Part shown: in pieces, positions 41,724-51,300 of the stretch | Numbering within the stretch: the first letter of the stretch is position 1 | Layout: every line of letters starts with the position of its first letter | Assembly: GCF_001044425.1 (NCBI RefSeq) | Contig: NZ_LFML01000108.1 | Location: 13,607-72,645 of the forward strand | DNA length: 59,039 nucleotides | Origin: Streptomyces roseus | GTDB taxonomy: Bacteria > Actinomycetota > Actinomycetes > Streptomycetales > Streptomycetaceae | Direction of reading: 5' to 3' | Translations under genes and position numbers: made by a program | The notes under the pieces: generated by a model | What the model was told of the DNA's origin: nothing | What the model saw: only the letters and a program-made list of their open reading frames with translations | Databases searched by the model: none

Positions 41724-42767
41724 ATGACATCGGACGCGCCCATGCAGCTCGGAATGGTCGGACTCGGCCGGATGGGTGCCAACCTGGTGCGCCGGCTCAT
41801 GCGGGACGGCCACCGCTGCGTCGTGAACGACGTCACCCCCGACGCCGTACGGGCCCTGGAGGGGGAAGGTGCGACGCCGGCCTTCTCGCTGGAGGAGCTC
41901 GTCGAACGGCTGGAGCCGCCGCGGGCGGTGTGGCTCATGGTGCCGGCGGGCGTGGTCCAGGGGACCCTGGACCGGCTCGTCGGACTCCTGGAGCCCGGTG
42001 ACACGGTCATCGACGGCGGAAACTCCTACTACCGGGACGACATCAGGCGGGCCCGGGCCCTGGCCGAGCACGGCATCCACTACGTCGACTGCGGCACGTC
42101 GGGAGGGGTCTGGGGCCTGGAACGCGGCTACTGCCTCATGATCGGCGGCGAGCCGGGCCCCGTGGAGCGGCTCGCTCCCGTCTTCCGTACCATCGCGCCC
42201 GGAACCGGCAGCGCCGAGCCCACCCCCAGCCGGACCCGGACCGGGGGCACCGCGCCGCACGGCTACCTCCACTGCGGGCCCAGCGGGGCCGGTCACTTCG
42301 TGAAGATGGTCCACAACGGGGTGGAGTACGGGATGATGGCCGCCATCGCCGAGGGCCTCGCCATCATCCGGCACGCCGACGCCGGTCTGAGCGCGCGCAC
42401 CGCCGACGCCGAGACCGCTCCCCTGTCCGATCCCGAGGCGTACCAGTACGAGATCGACGTGGCCGAAGTCGCCGAGGTGTGGCGCCGCGGGTCGGTCGTC
42501 GGTTCGTGGCTGGTCGACCTGACCGCCGACGCCCTGGCCCGCTCCCCCCGGCTGGACGACTTCTCGGGCCGCGTGTCCGACTCCGGCGAAGGGCGCTGGA
42601 CCGTACTGGCGGCCATCGAGGAGAGCGTGCCCGCCCCGGTGATCAGCGCTTCCCTCTACGAGCGCTACGAGTCCAGGGGGCTCGGCGAGTTCACCGCCAA
42701 GGTGCTGTCCGCCATGCGCAGCGAGTTCGGCGGCCACGCCGAGAAGAGCCCCGGCGCGCAGTCGTGA
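41724..42767 (+). CDS. gnd: 6-phosphogluconate dehydrogenase, decarboxylating (short, GntZ-like form)
   Basis: This 347-residue enzyme has a Rossmann motif GMVGLGRMGANLVRR (about residues 9-23), the 6-phosphogluconate signature DGGNSYYRDDIRRA (about 98-111) and the catalytic Lys/His-Asn segment FVKMVHNGVEYGMM (about 192-205). It converts 6-phosphogluconate to ribulose-5-phosphate and CO2. The short length matches the single-C-domain class often NAD+-linked rather than the 470-residue NADP+ class; cofactor choice is inferred. An extra Thr/Ser/Pro-rich stretch (about 167-182) just before the catalytic segment looks like a lineage-specific insertion. Its stop overlaps the zwf GTG by four bases. 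Confidence 0.93.
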   Translation: MTSDAPMQLGMVGLGRMGANLVRRLMRDGHRCVVNDVTPDAVRALEGEGATPAFSLEELVERLEPPRAVWLMVPAGVVQGTLDRLVGLLEPGDTVIDGGNSYYRDDIRRARALAEHGIHYVDCGTSGGVWGLERGYCLMIGGEPGPVERLAPVFRTIAPGTGSAEPTPSRTRTGGTAPHGYLHCGPSGAGHFVKMVHNGVEYGMMAAIAEGLAIIRHADAGLSARTADAETAPLSDPEAYQYEIDVAEVAEVWRRGSVVGSWLVDLTADALARSPRLDDFSGRVSDSGEGRWTVLAAIEESVPAPVISASLYERYESRGLGEFTAKVLSAMRSEFGGHAEKSPGAQS

Positions 42768-44251
42768 GCGGGCCCGCCGTGGACCGTGCCTCCGGCGCCT
42801 CGCAGGCCCCGTCGCGCCCCGAGGACCACGTCGTCGTGCTGTTCGGCGCGACGGGTGACCTGGCCCGGCGCAAACTGCTCCCGGGTCTCTTCCACCTCGC
42901 CAAGGCGGGGCTGCTGCCGCGGCGTTACCGCATCGTCGGATCGGCCCCGGCGGCCGAGGCCCTCAGCGACGAGCAGTTCCGCGCCCACGCGCGCGAGGCC
43001 GTCGCGGAGTTCGGCCGCTCGCGCCCCGAGGGCCCGGCGTGGCAGGAGTTCGAGGCCGCCCTGTCCTTCGGCTCGGCCGACACGGATGCGACCGGGCCTC
43101 TGGTGGAGGCGGTGCGCGAGGCCGAGCGCGCCATCGGCGGCGCGCCGCGCCGGCTGTTCCATCTCGCCGTTCCGCCCGTGGCGTTCGCCTCCGTCGTGGC
43201 GCTGCTCGGTGCGACCGGCCTGGCCCAGGGCGCGCGCGTCATCGTGGAGAAGCCCTTCGGGACGGACCTGGCGTCCGCGCGCGCGCTCAACGCGGCCGTC
43301 CACGCCGTGTTCGACGAGTCCCGGGTGTTCCGCATCGACCACTTCCTGGGCAAGGAGGCGGTGGACAACATCCTCGCCCTGCGGTTCGCCAACGGTCTCT
43401 TCGAGCCGCTGTGGAACCGCGAGCACATCAGCCACGTGCAGATCGACGTGCCCGAAAAGATCGACATCCAGGGCCGTGCCCGCTTCTTCGAGGGCACCGG
43501 AACCTTCCGCGACATGGTCGTCACGCACCTGTTCCAGCTGCTCGGATTCGTGGCGATGGAACCGCCGGTGGCCCTCGAAGCGCAGTCGCTGCGCGACGAG
43601 CAGGTCAAGGTCTTCCGCAGCATGCGGCCGCTGGACCCGGCGCAGGCCGTACGCGGCCAGTACACCGGCTACCGCGGCGAGCCCGGGGTCGATCCGGCCT
43701 CGGACACCGAGACCTTCGTGGCGCTGCGCGTCGACATCGACAACTGGCGGTGGGCCGGCGTGCCCTTCCACCTGCGCTCGGGCAAGGCGCTGGCGGAAGG
43801 CCGGCACGTCGTCACCCTCGGCCTGCGCGAGCCCGTGCTCGCCATGTTCCCCCTGGACGCGCGGGAGGCGGCGGACGGCCGCGCCAACGAACTCGTCATC
43901 GACTTCGACGACCCCGGTTCCATCACCGCCCGCTTCCTGGCCAAGGAGCCCGGCCCCACGATGCAGCTGGCGGAAGCCGAGTTGACGTTCAACTACCACA
44001 CCTCCTTCACCACCGAGAACGCCCTGGAGGCGTACGAGCACCTCATCCTCCTGGCGATGCTCGGCGACCAGTCCCTGTTCACCCGCTCCGACGGCATCGA
44101 ACGCCTGTGGGAGGTGTCCGCTCCGCTGCTGGACGCGCCGCCGCCCGTCGTCCCGTACGCCCCCGGGTCCTGGGGCCCCGAGACCATCGACTCCGTCGCC
44201 GCGCCCTACCGGTGGCACCTGCCCGACCGGGGGCTGCCCTGCGCGCGGTGA
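42764..44251 (+). CDS. zwf: Glucose-6-phosphate 1-dehydrogenase
   Basis: This 495-residue enzyme makes 6-phosphogluconolactone from glucose-6-phosphate with NADP+. Landmarks are the nucleotide motif VLFGATGDLARRKLLP (about 25-40), VEKPFGTDL and the active-site signature RIDHFLGKEAVDNI (His general base in DHFLGKE, with Phe instead of the usual Tyr). Length fits the family. GTG overlaps the gnd stop (GTGA), so the two are translationally coupled. Position in the operon with gnd, a beta-phosphoglucomutase-like HAD gene and a GH65 phosphorylase indicates supply of glucose-6-phosphate from disaccharide phosphorolysis. 6-phosphogluconolactonase is missing here. Confidence 0.95.
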   Translation: MSGPAVDRASGASQAPSRPEDHVVVLFGATGDLARRKLLPGLFHLAKAGLLPRRYRIVGSAPAAEALSDEQFRAHAREAVAEFGRSRPEGPAWQEFEAALSFGSADTDATGPLVEAVREAERAIGGAPRRLFHLAVPPVAFASVVALLGATGLAQGARVIVEKPFGTDLASARALNAAVHAVFDESRVFRIDHFLGKEAVDNILALRFANGLFEPLWNREHISHVQIDVPEKIDIQGRARFFEGTGTFRDMVVTHLFQLLGFVAMEPPVALEAQSLRDEQVKVFRSMRPLDPAQAVRGQYTGYRGEPGVDPASDTETFVALRVDIDNWRWAGVPFHLRSGKALAEGRHVVTLGLREPVLAMFPLDAREAADGRANELVIDFDDPGSITARFLAKEPGPTMQLAEAELTFNYHTSFTTENALEAYEHLILLAMLGDQSLFTRSDGIERLWEVSAPLLDAPPPVVPYAPGSWGPETIDSVAAPYRWHLPDRGLPCAR

Positions 44252-44365
44252 GGCGGCGGGCGCGTTGCGCCGAACGCCACACCCCCTCAGCCGTACGGGG
44301 TACCGCGCCCCTGCCACGGGCGCCGCAGTGGCCGCCCGAGGCCGCGTCCTCCTAGCCTCGACGGC

Positions 44366-45109
44366 ATGCTGGGACTCCCCGACCACGTCAGCGCCTGCCT
44401 CTTCGACCTCGACGGCGTGCTCACCCGGACCGCGAAGGTCCATGCGGCCGCCTGGAAGGAGATGTTCGACGACTACCTGCGTCAGCGCGCCGCCCGCGAC
44501 GGTTCGCCCTTCGTGCCGTTCGACGCGGTGCGCGACTACGACGAGTACGTGGACGGCCGCCCCCGCGAGGACGGCGTGCGCACCTTCCTCGCCTCCCGCG
44601 GCCTCACCCTGCCCGAGGGCACGGTGAGCGACGGTCCCGACCAGGAGACGGTCCACGGCCTGGGCACGCGCAAGAACGACCTGGTGCTCCGGGCGATCCG
44701 CGAGCAGGGGGTCGAGTCCTACGAGGGGTCCGTGGCCTATGTGCGCGCCGTGCGCGACGCGGGCCTGCACCGCGCCGTCGTCTCCTCCAGTGCCAACTGC
44801 CGCGACGTGCTCGTGGCGGCCGGCATCGAGGACCTCTTCGAGGGCCGGGTGGACGGCGTGACAGTCGCCGAGCAGGGGTTGCGCGGCAAGCCCGCCCCCG
44901 ACAGCTACCTGGCGGGCGCCCGCCTCTTCGGCACCGACCCGCGCGATGCCGCCGTGTTCGAGGACGCGCTGGCCGGGGTGGCCGCCGGCAAGGCGGGCGG
45001 CTTCGGTTTCGTCGTGGGCGTCGACCGCACCGGTCAGGCGGACGAACTGCGTGCGCACGGGGCCGACGTCGTCGTCACCGACCTCTCCGAGCTGCTGGAC
45101 CGCGGATGA
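44366..45109 (+). CDS. HAD-family beta-phosphoglucomutase-like hydrolase
   Basis: This 247-residue HAD protein has nucleophile and acid/base aspartates D14 and D16 in CLFDLDGVLT, a helical cap, Ser motif II in AVVSSSANC, Lys in GLRGKPAPDSYLAGA and the acidic pair in VFEDALAG. These features fit beta-phosphoglucomutase, which turns beta-glucose-1-phosphate into glucose-6-phosphate. The last bases overlap the GH65 start (ATGA), and GH65 phosphorylases release beta-glucose-1-phosphate, so the assignment is strongly supported by context. The gap of 114 bases after zwf leaves room for a second promoter. Confidence 0.9.
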   Translation: MLGLPDHVSACLFDLDGVLTRTAKVHAAAWKEMFDDYLRQRAARDGSPFVPFDAVRDYDEYVDGRPREDGVRTFLASRGLTLPEGTVSDGPDQETVHGLGTRKNDLVLRAIREQGVESYEGSVAYVRAVRDAGLHRAVVSSSANCRDVLVAAGIEDLFEGRVDGVTVAEQGLRGKPAPDSYLAGARLFGTDPRDAAVFEDALAGVAAGKAGGFGFVVGVDRTGQADELRAHGADVVVTDLSELLDRG

Positions 45110-47508
45110 TCACTCACGAGAACTTCGCGACCGAGCCCTGGCAGCTGCGGGAGACCGCCCTCGACCTCGACGTCCTCGCACAGAGCGAATCCGTGTTCGC
45201 CCTGTCCAACGGGCACCTCGGCTGGCGCGGCAACCTCGACGAGGGCGAACCGCACGGCCTGCCGGGCTCGTACCTCAACAGCGTCTACGCGAGCCACCCG
45301 CTGCCCTACGCCGAGGCCGGGTACGGCTATCCGGAGTCCGGGCAGACGGTCGTCAACGTCACCGACGGCAAGATCATCCGGCTGCTCGTCGACGACCACC
45401 CCTTCGACCTGCGCTACGGCGAACTCCGTTCGCACGAACGCGTCCTGGACTACCGCACCGGCGTCCTGAGCCGCTCCGCGGAATGGACCACGCCCTCCGG
45501 CCGGACCGTGCGCCTGACCTCCCACCGCCTGGTCTCCTTCGCGCAGCGGGCCGTCGCGGCGATCTCGTACACCGTCGAGACCGTCGACGGGCCGGCCACC
45601 GTCGCCTTGCAGTCGGAGCTCGTCGCCAACGAGCAGCTGCCCACGGTCTCCGGCGACCCGCGCATGGCCGCCGCCATCGACGCGCCGCTGCTCCCCGAGG
45701 AGCACTACGCGCACGGCACCCGGCTGCGCCTGATCCACTGCACGGCCACCAGCGGGCAGCGCGTGGCGGTGGCCGCCGACCACTTCGTGGACGGCCCCGA
45801 GGGCACCGCGTGGGCCGCCGAGAGCGAACCGGACGTCGCCCGCCTGACCGTGACCGCCACCCTCGCACCCGGGCAGCGGCTCGAACTCGTCAAGTTCGTG
45901 GCCTACGGCTGGTCGGCTCAGCGCTCCCTGCCCGCCGTACGCGACCAGGTGGAGGGCGGGCTGGCGGGGGCCCGCAGTACCGGGTGGCAGGGGCTGCTGG
46001 ACGCGCAGCGGGCCTGCCTGGAGGAGTTCTGGTCCCGGGCGGACGTCGAGGTGGAGGGGGACGAGGAGGTGCAGCAGGCCGTCCGGTTCGGCCTCTTCCA
46101 CCTCTACCAGGCCTCCGCGCGCGGCGAGCGGCGCCCCATCCCGGCCAAGGGGCTGACGGGCACCGGCTACGACGGCCACGCCTTCTGGGACACCGAGTCC
46201 TTCGTCCTGCCCGTCCTCACGCACACCGCGCCGTACGGCGTCGCCTCCGCCCTCGCCTGGCGGCATTCCACGCTCCCCCGCGCGCTGGAGCGCGCCCGCC
46301 AACTGGGCCTGGAGGGCGCGGCCTTCCCCTGGCGTACGATCAACGGCGCCGAGTGCTCGGCCTACTGGCCCGCCGGAACCGTCGCCTTCCACGTCAACGC
46401 CGACATCGCCGCGGCCGTCGAGCGGTACGTCTTCGCCACCGGCGACCGGGAGTTCCTCCGCGGTCCCGGACTCGACCTGCTGGTGCAGACCGCGCGCCTG
46501 TGGCGCTCGCTCGGCCACTTCGACGCCGACGGCGTCTTCCACATCGACGGGGTCACCGGCCCCGACGAGTACAGCGCCATCGCGCGCGACAACCTCTACA
46601 CCAACGCCATGGCCCGGCGTAACCTGCGCGCCGCCGCGGACGCCGTCTCGCTCCACCCGGACCGGGCACCGGACCTCGGCGTCAGCGCCGAGGAGGTCGC
46701 GGACTGGCGCAACACCGCCGCGCGGACGGCCATCCCGTACAACGAGCGGCTCCAGGTGCACGAGCAGTCCGCCGGCTTCACCGACCAGGAGCCCTGGGAC
46801 TTCGAGGGGACCTCGCAGGAGCAGTACCCGCTGCTGCTGCACTTCCCGTACTTCGACCTGTACCGCAAGCAGGTCGTCAAGCAGGCGGACCTGGTCCTGG
46901 CGATGTTCACCTGCCCGGACGAGTTCACCCCCGAGGAGAAGGCCCGCAACTTCGCCTACTACGAGCAGCTGACCGTCAGGGACTCCTCCCTGTCCGCCTG
47001 CTGCCAGGCCGTGCTCGCCGCCGAGACCGGGCACCTGCGCCTCGCCTGGGCCTATACCCGCGAGGCGGCGCTCATGGATTTGGACGACCTGGAACACAAC
47101 ACGCGCGACGGCCTCCACATGGCCTCCCTCGCCGGTACCTGGATCGCCCTGGTCCAGGGGCTGGGCGGGCTGCGGCGCATCCGGCCCGCCCCGGCCGCAC
47201 CAGCGCAGGGCCAGCCGTCCGGGGCGACGCGGGCCGAAGGTCCGCGGGCCCCGGTGCTCTTCGCGCCCCGGCTGCCCTCCTCGCTCACCCGGCTGGCCTT
47301 CAACGTCCGGGTCCAGGAGCGGCTGGTCCGTGTGGACATGGTCCAGTCGACGGCCCGCTACACGCTCCTGTCCGGCGAGCCCGTCTCCGTGATGCACCAC
47401 GGCACCCTGGTCGCGCTCACCGCGGACACGCCCGCGGAACTCCCCGTACCGCCCGCGCCCGAGGCCCCCGAACCCCGCCAGCCCAAGGGGCGCGCCCCCG
47501 GCACCTGA
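45106..47508 (+). CDS. Glycoside hydrolase family 65 protein (disaccharide phosphorylase type)
   Basis: This 800-residue protein has the GH65 layout: an N-terminal beta-sandwich (about 1-290), a helical linker, an (alpha/alpha)6 barrel (about 320-680) and a C-terminal beta domain. The barrel has HAFWDTESFVLPVL near 358-371 and catalytic acid E488 in the motif DGVTGPDEYS. GH65 members phosphorolyse maltose, trehalose, kojibiose or nigerose to beta-glucose-1-phosphate and glucose; a few are hydrolases. Coupling to a beta-phosphoglucomutase gene favours phosphorolysis. The exact disaccharide cannot be read by eye. A Pro/Ala tail ends it. It overlaps the HAD gene by four bases. Confidence 0.92.
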   Translation: MITHENFATEPWQLRETALDLDVLAQSESVFALSNGHLGWRGNLDEGEPHGLPGSYLNSVYASHPLPYAEAGYGYPESGQTVVNVTDGKIIRLLVDDHPFDLRYGELRSHERVLDYRTGVLSRSAEWTTPSGRTVRLTSHRLVSFAQRAVAAISYTVETVDGPATVALQSELVANEQLPTVSGDPRMAAAIDAPLLPEEHYAHGTRLRLIHCTATSGQRVAVAADHFVDGPEGTAWAAESEPDVARLTVTATLAPGQRLELVKFVAYGWSAQRSLPAVRDQVEGGLAGARSTGWQGLLDAQRACLEEFWSRADVEVEGDEEVQQAVRFGLFHLYQASARGERRPIPAKGLTGTGYDGHAFWDTESFVLPVLTHTAPYGVASALAWRHSTLPRALERARQLGLEGAAFPWRTINGAECSAYWPAGTVAFHVNADIAAAVERYVFATGDREFLRGPGLDLLVQTARLWRSLGHFDADGVFHIDGVTGPDEYSAIARDNLYTNAMARRNLRAAADAVSLHPDRAPDLGVSAEEVADWRNTAARTAIPYNERLQVHEQSAGFTDQEPWDFEGTSQEQYPLLLHFPYFDLYRKQVVKQADLVLAMFTCPDEFTPEEKARNFAYYEQLTVRDSSLSACCQAVLAAETGHLRLAWAYTREAALMDLDDLEHNTRDGLHMASLAGTWIALVQGLGGLRRIRPAPAAPAQGQPSGATRAEGPRAPVLFAPRLPSSLTRLAFNVRVQERLVRVDMVQSTARYTLLSGEPVSVMHHGTLVALTADTPAELPVPPAPEAPEPRQPKGRAPGT

Positions 47509-47530
47509 CGGCGGGGAGGGATTCGGCGCC

Positions 47531-48202
47531 TCAGGCCCGTTCCGGACCGGCCGGCGCGGCGCGCGGGGGCCACACCGCGGGGTCCAGGAGGCCGAGGACG
47601 TAGGCGCGGGCGATCAGAGCCGGGCGGTTGGGTACGTCGAGCCGTCGGCACAGACGGGTCACGTGGTAGTTGACCCCGTCGACGGTGAGGCCCACCTCGC
47701 GGGCGACGGCCGATCCGGACGCCCCCGCCGCGACGAGCGGCAGGATGCGCGCCTCCTGGGGGCTCAGGCCGTGGGCCGGGTCCTGCGGTGGCGGATCGGG
47801 CGGGGCTTGGCCCGTTTCCTCGGTCAGCGAGACCAGCAGACGCGGGATGTCGTCCAGCGGGTCGGATACCGGTTCGACGGTGACCCGGCCGTGGCGGGCG
47901 GTTCCCCCGGCCCGCCAGGTGACCTCGACCGGGTAGCGGGACCTGCGGCGCGAGCGCAGGGCCTCGTCCAGCCGGTGCAGCTGGCGCTCGTTGGTCGGGG
48001 TGAGGATGTCGAGGAGGCGGCGGCCTTCCAGTTTTCCCGGCTGGAGCTGCCACGCGGAGGCGAACGCGGGGTTCGCGCCGAGGATCAAGCCGTACGCGTC
48101 GCTGATCGCCAATGCCACGGGGGCCCTGTCGAACAGGCTGACGAAACGCGATCGCCAGGCCGCCGCGGCCCCGTCCGGCGCGTGCCGTGACGGCTGTGTC
48201 AC
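47531..48202 (-). CDS. PAS-LuxR transcriptional regulator
   Basis: This 223-residue protein has one PAS sensor (about 15-125, RAPVALAISDAYGLILGANPAF read as VALAISDAYG then GANPAF) and a C-terminal LuxR-type helix-turn-helix, LSPQEARILPLVAAG through VAREVGLTVDGVNYHVTRLCRRL. PAS-LuxR regulators such as PimM control secondary-metabolite genes in Streptomyces. The GTG giving VTQPSRHAPDG was preferred because AGAGGGGGAG lies just upstream; a GTG 19 codons earlier is possible. It is divergent from the CYP102-like gene across about 150 bases, so it is the natural candidate to control that gene, perhaps sensing a fatty or aromatic ligand or redox state through PAS. Confidence 0.88.
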   Translation of the reverse strand: MTQPSRHAPDGAAAAWRSRFVSLFDRAPVALAISDAYGLILGANPAFASAWQLQPGKLEGRRLLDILTPTNERQLHRLDEALRSRRRSRYPVEVTWRAGGTARHGRVTVEPVSDPLDDIPRLLVSLTEETGQAPPDPPPQDPAHGLSPQEARILPLVAAGASGSAVAREVGLTVDGVNYHVTRLCRRLDVPNRPALIARAYVLGLLDPAVWPPRAAPAGPERA

Positions 48203-48354
48203 GGACTCCCCCTCTGCCACGGCGAACCGCCCCCGATCAAGCCTTCCAACGGAAAACACCCCTACAAGAATAGGTAGTCGTCGTCCGCCGTCGCCCCGGC
48301 TGCCGCGTCACCGTGGACACGACACGGCTGACGTGACCAGAAGAGGCAGACGCC

Positions 48355-51300
48355 ATGAATGACCCGCACACCACCGGCACAGGGCCCCTCGACGACACCG
48401 CGCACCCGCCGGTCGTCGACGTGAGCGACACGGGGATGACGAGCACCCCGCTGCAGACGGCCATGGGGCACGCGCGCCGGCTCGGTCCGCTCTTCGTCCA
48501 GCGCTTCCACGACCGCGAGACCGTGTTCGTGAGCTCGGCGGCGCTGGTGGAGGAACTCTCCGACGAGCAGCGCTTCGTCAAGGGGATCGGCCCGGCGCTG
48601 GAGAACGTGCGCGAGGTCGCCGCCGACGGACTCTTCACCGCGTACAACGACGAGCCCAACTGGGCCAAGGCGCACGACATCCTGCTGCCGGCCTTCGCCC
48701 TCACCTCGATGCGGACCTACCACCCGCACATGCTGCGGGTCGCCCGGCGCCTCATCGGCTCCTGGGACGCGCGGTTCGGCGAGGGCTCCGACGTCTCGGC
48801 CCCGGTCGACGTCGCCAAGGACATGACCCGGATGACGCTGGACACCATCGGCCTGTCCGGCTTCGGCTACGACTTCGCCTCCTTCGAGCGGGAGGAGGCG
48901 CACCCCTTCGTCCGGGCACTCGTCCGGGCCCTGGCCCACAGCCAGGCCAAACTCGGCCGGATGCCCGGCGCGGACCACACCGCGCAGGACGAGGCGTTCG
49001 CCGCGGACGCCGCCTACCTGGCCCGCGTCGTGGACGAGGTGATCGAGCGGCGCAAGGCCTCGGGGGACACCTCGACCGACGACCTGCTGGGCCTGATGCT
49101 GGGTTCCCCGCACCCCCGGTCCGGCGAGGTGCTCGACGAGGCGAACATCAGGAACCAGGTGATCACGTTCCTGATCGCGGGCCACGAGACGACCTCGGGC
49201 GCCCTCTCGTTCGCGCTCTACCACCTCCTCAAGAACCCGGCGGTGCTGCACCTGGCCCAGGCCGAGACCGACGCGCTGTGGGGTGACGACCCGGACCCCG
49301 AGCCCGCGTTCGAGGACATCGGCCGGCTGCGCTACGTACGCCAGGTCCTCAACGAGACGCTGCGGCTGTGGCCGACCGCAGCCGCGTTCGCCCGCGAGGC
49401 GCGCGCCGACACCGTGATCGGCGGCCGCCACCCGGTCAAGGCGGGGCAGCGCATGCTGGTGCTGACCCCGATGCTGCACCGCGACCCGGTGTGGGGCGAC
49501 AACGTGGAGGAGTTCGACCCGGACCGGTTCTCGGCCGAGGCCGAGGCGGCCCGCTCCCCGCACGCGTACAAGCCGTTCGGGACCGGGGAACGCGCCTGCA
49601 TCGGGCGGCAGTTCGCCCTCCACGAGGCAACGATGCTGCTGGGCATGCTGGTGCACCGCTACCGCTTCCTCGACCAGGGGCGGTACGAGCTGCGCGTCAA
49701 GGAGACGCTCACCCTCAAGCCCGACGGGTTCACGCTGGCCCTGGCCCGGCGCACCCCGGCCGACCGCGCCCGGGGCCGCGCGGCCCTCGGGGCGGTCCTG
49801 CCGGCCGGCGGGCGGGAGGACGCGCAGGCTCCGGCCGCCGGGGCCTCACCCATCAGGGCCGTTCCCGGTACGACGCTGACGCTGCTGCACGGGTCCAACT
49901 TCGGCACCTGCCGCACGTACGCGCAGGACCTGGCCGAAATGGCGGCGGAACTGGGCTTCGAGACGCGTGTCGCACCCCTCGACGACCACCGTGAGGGCGG
50001 GCTGCCGACGCGGGGGCCGCTGGTCGTCGTCGCCGCCTCGTACAACGGACGGCCCACGGACGACGCGGCCGGATTCGTCTCCTGGCTGACGCAGGCGGGG
50101 CCCGGTACGGCGGAAGGCGTGCACTACGCCGTCCTGGGCGTCGGGGACCGCAACTGGGCCGCCACCTACCAGCAGGTTCCCACGCTCATCGACGGCGGCC
50201 TCGCCTCGGCGGGTGCGGCCCGGCTGATGGACCGCGTCGAGGCGGACGCCTCCGGGGACCTCGCGGGTGCGGTACGCGGCTTCACCGCCGCCCTGCGCCG
50301 CACCCTGCTGGAGCGCTACGGCGACCCGGAGTCCGTGGCCCCCTCCCCGCAGGCGCAGGCGCAGGCACGGCGCGGCCCGGCGTACGAGGTCGCCGAGGTC
50401 ACGGGTGGACCGCTCGACGCACTGGCCCGGCGGCACGGCCTCCAGCCGATGACGGTGACGCACACCGGGGACCTCGCCGACCTGGGCCACCCGGCGGGCA
50501 GGTCGAAGCGCTTCCTGAGCGTCCGGCTGCCCGAGGGGGTCGCATACCGCACCGCCGACCACCTCGCCGTCCTCCCGGCCAACGACCCCGCGCAGGTGGA
50601 GCGGGCGGCGCGGGTCCTGGGCGTCGACCAGGACGCGGTGCTGGACATCCGCAGCCACCGCCCCGGGCGGAGCGCCCTGCCGCTCGACCGCCCCGTCGCC
50701 GTACGCGAACTCCTCACCCGGTACGTCGAGCTCCAGGCGCCGGCGACGGCCGGGCACGCGGCCGTACTCGCGGCGCACAACCCGTGTCCGCCGGAGAAGT
50801 CCGCGCTGGAGCGGATCGCCGCCGAGGCCGCTGGGGCGGACGGAGCCCGCCCGGGCAGCCTCGTGGACCTCGTCGAGGAGCACCCCGCGCTCCGGGGCCG
50901 TCTGCCGTGGCCCGTACTGCTGGAACTGCTGGAGCCGATGCGCCCGCGCCACTACTCCATCTCCTCCTCCCCGTCGGCGCGGGCGGGGCGGGCCGATCTG
51001 ATGGTCTCGCTCCTGGAGGCCCCGCACCGCTCCGGCCGGGGCGGGGTGTTCCGCGGGGTCGGCTCCTCGTACCTGCACCGGGTACGCCCCGGAGACACGG
51101 TCCTCGCCCGGGTGCAACCGTGCCGGGAGGCCTTCCGCATCCCGCACGACGGGCGGACGCCGGTCATCATGATCGGCGCGGGTACCGGCCTCGCACCCTT
51201 CCGGGGGGCCATCGCCGACCGCCGCGCGCTGCGCGCCGCGGGAGCCGAACTGGCGCCCGCGCTGTGCTACTTCGGCTGCGACCACCCGGACGTGGACTAC

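Noticed and set aside
45034..47400. Minus-strand frame of about 790 codons
   Set aside because: It is the antisense shadow of the GH65 gene, with low-complexity translation and no motif.
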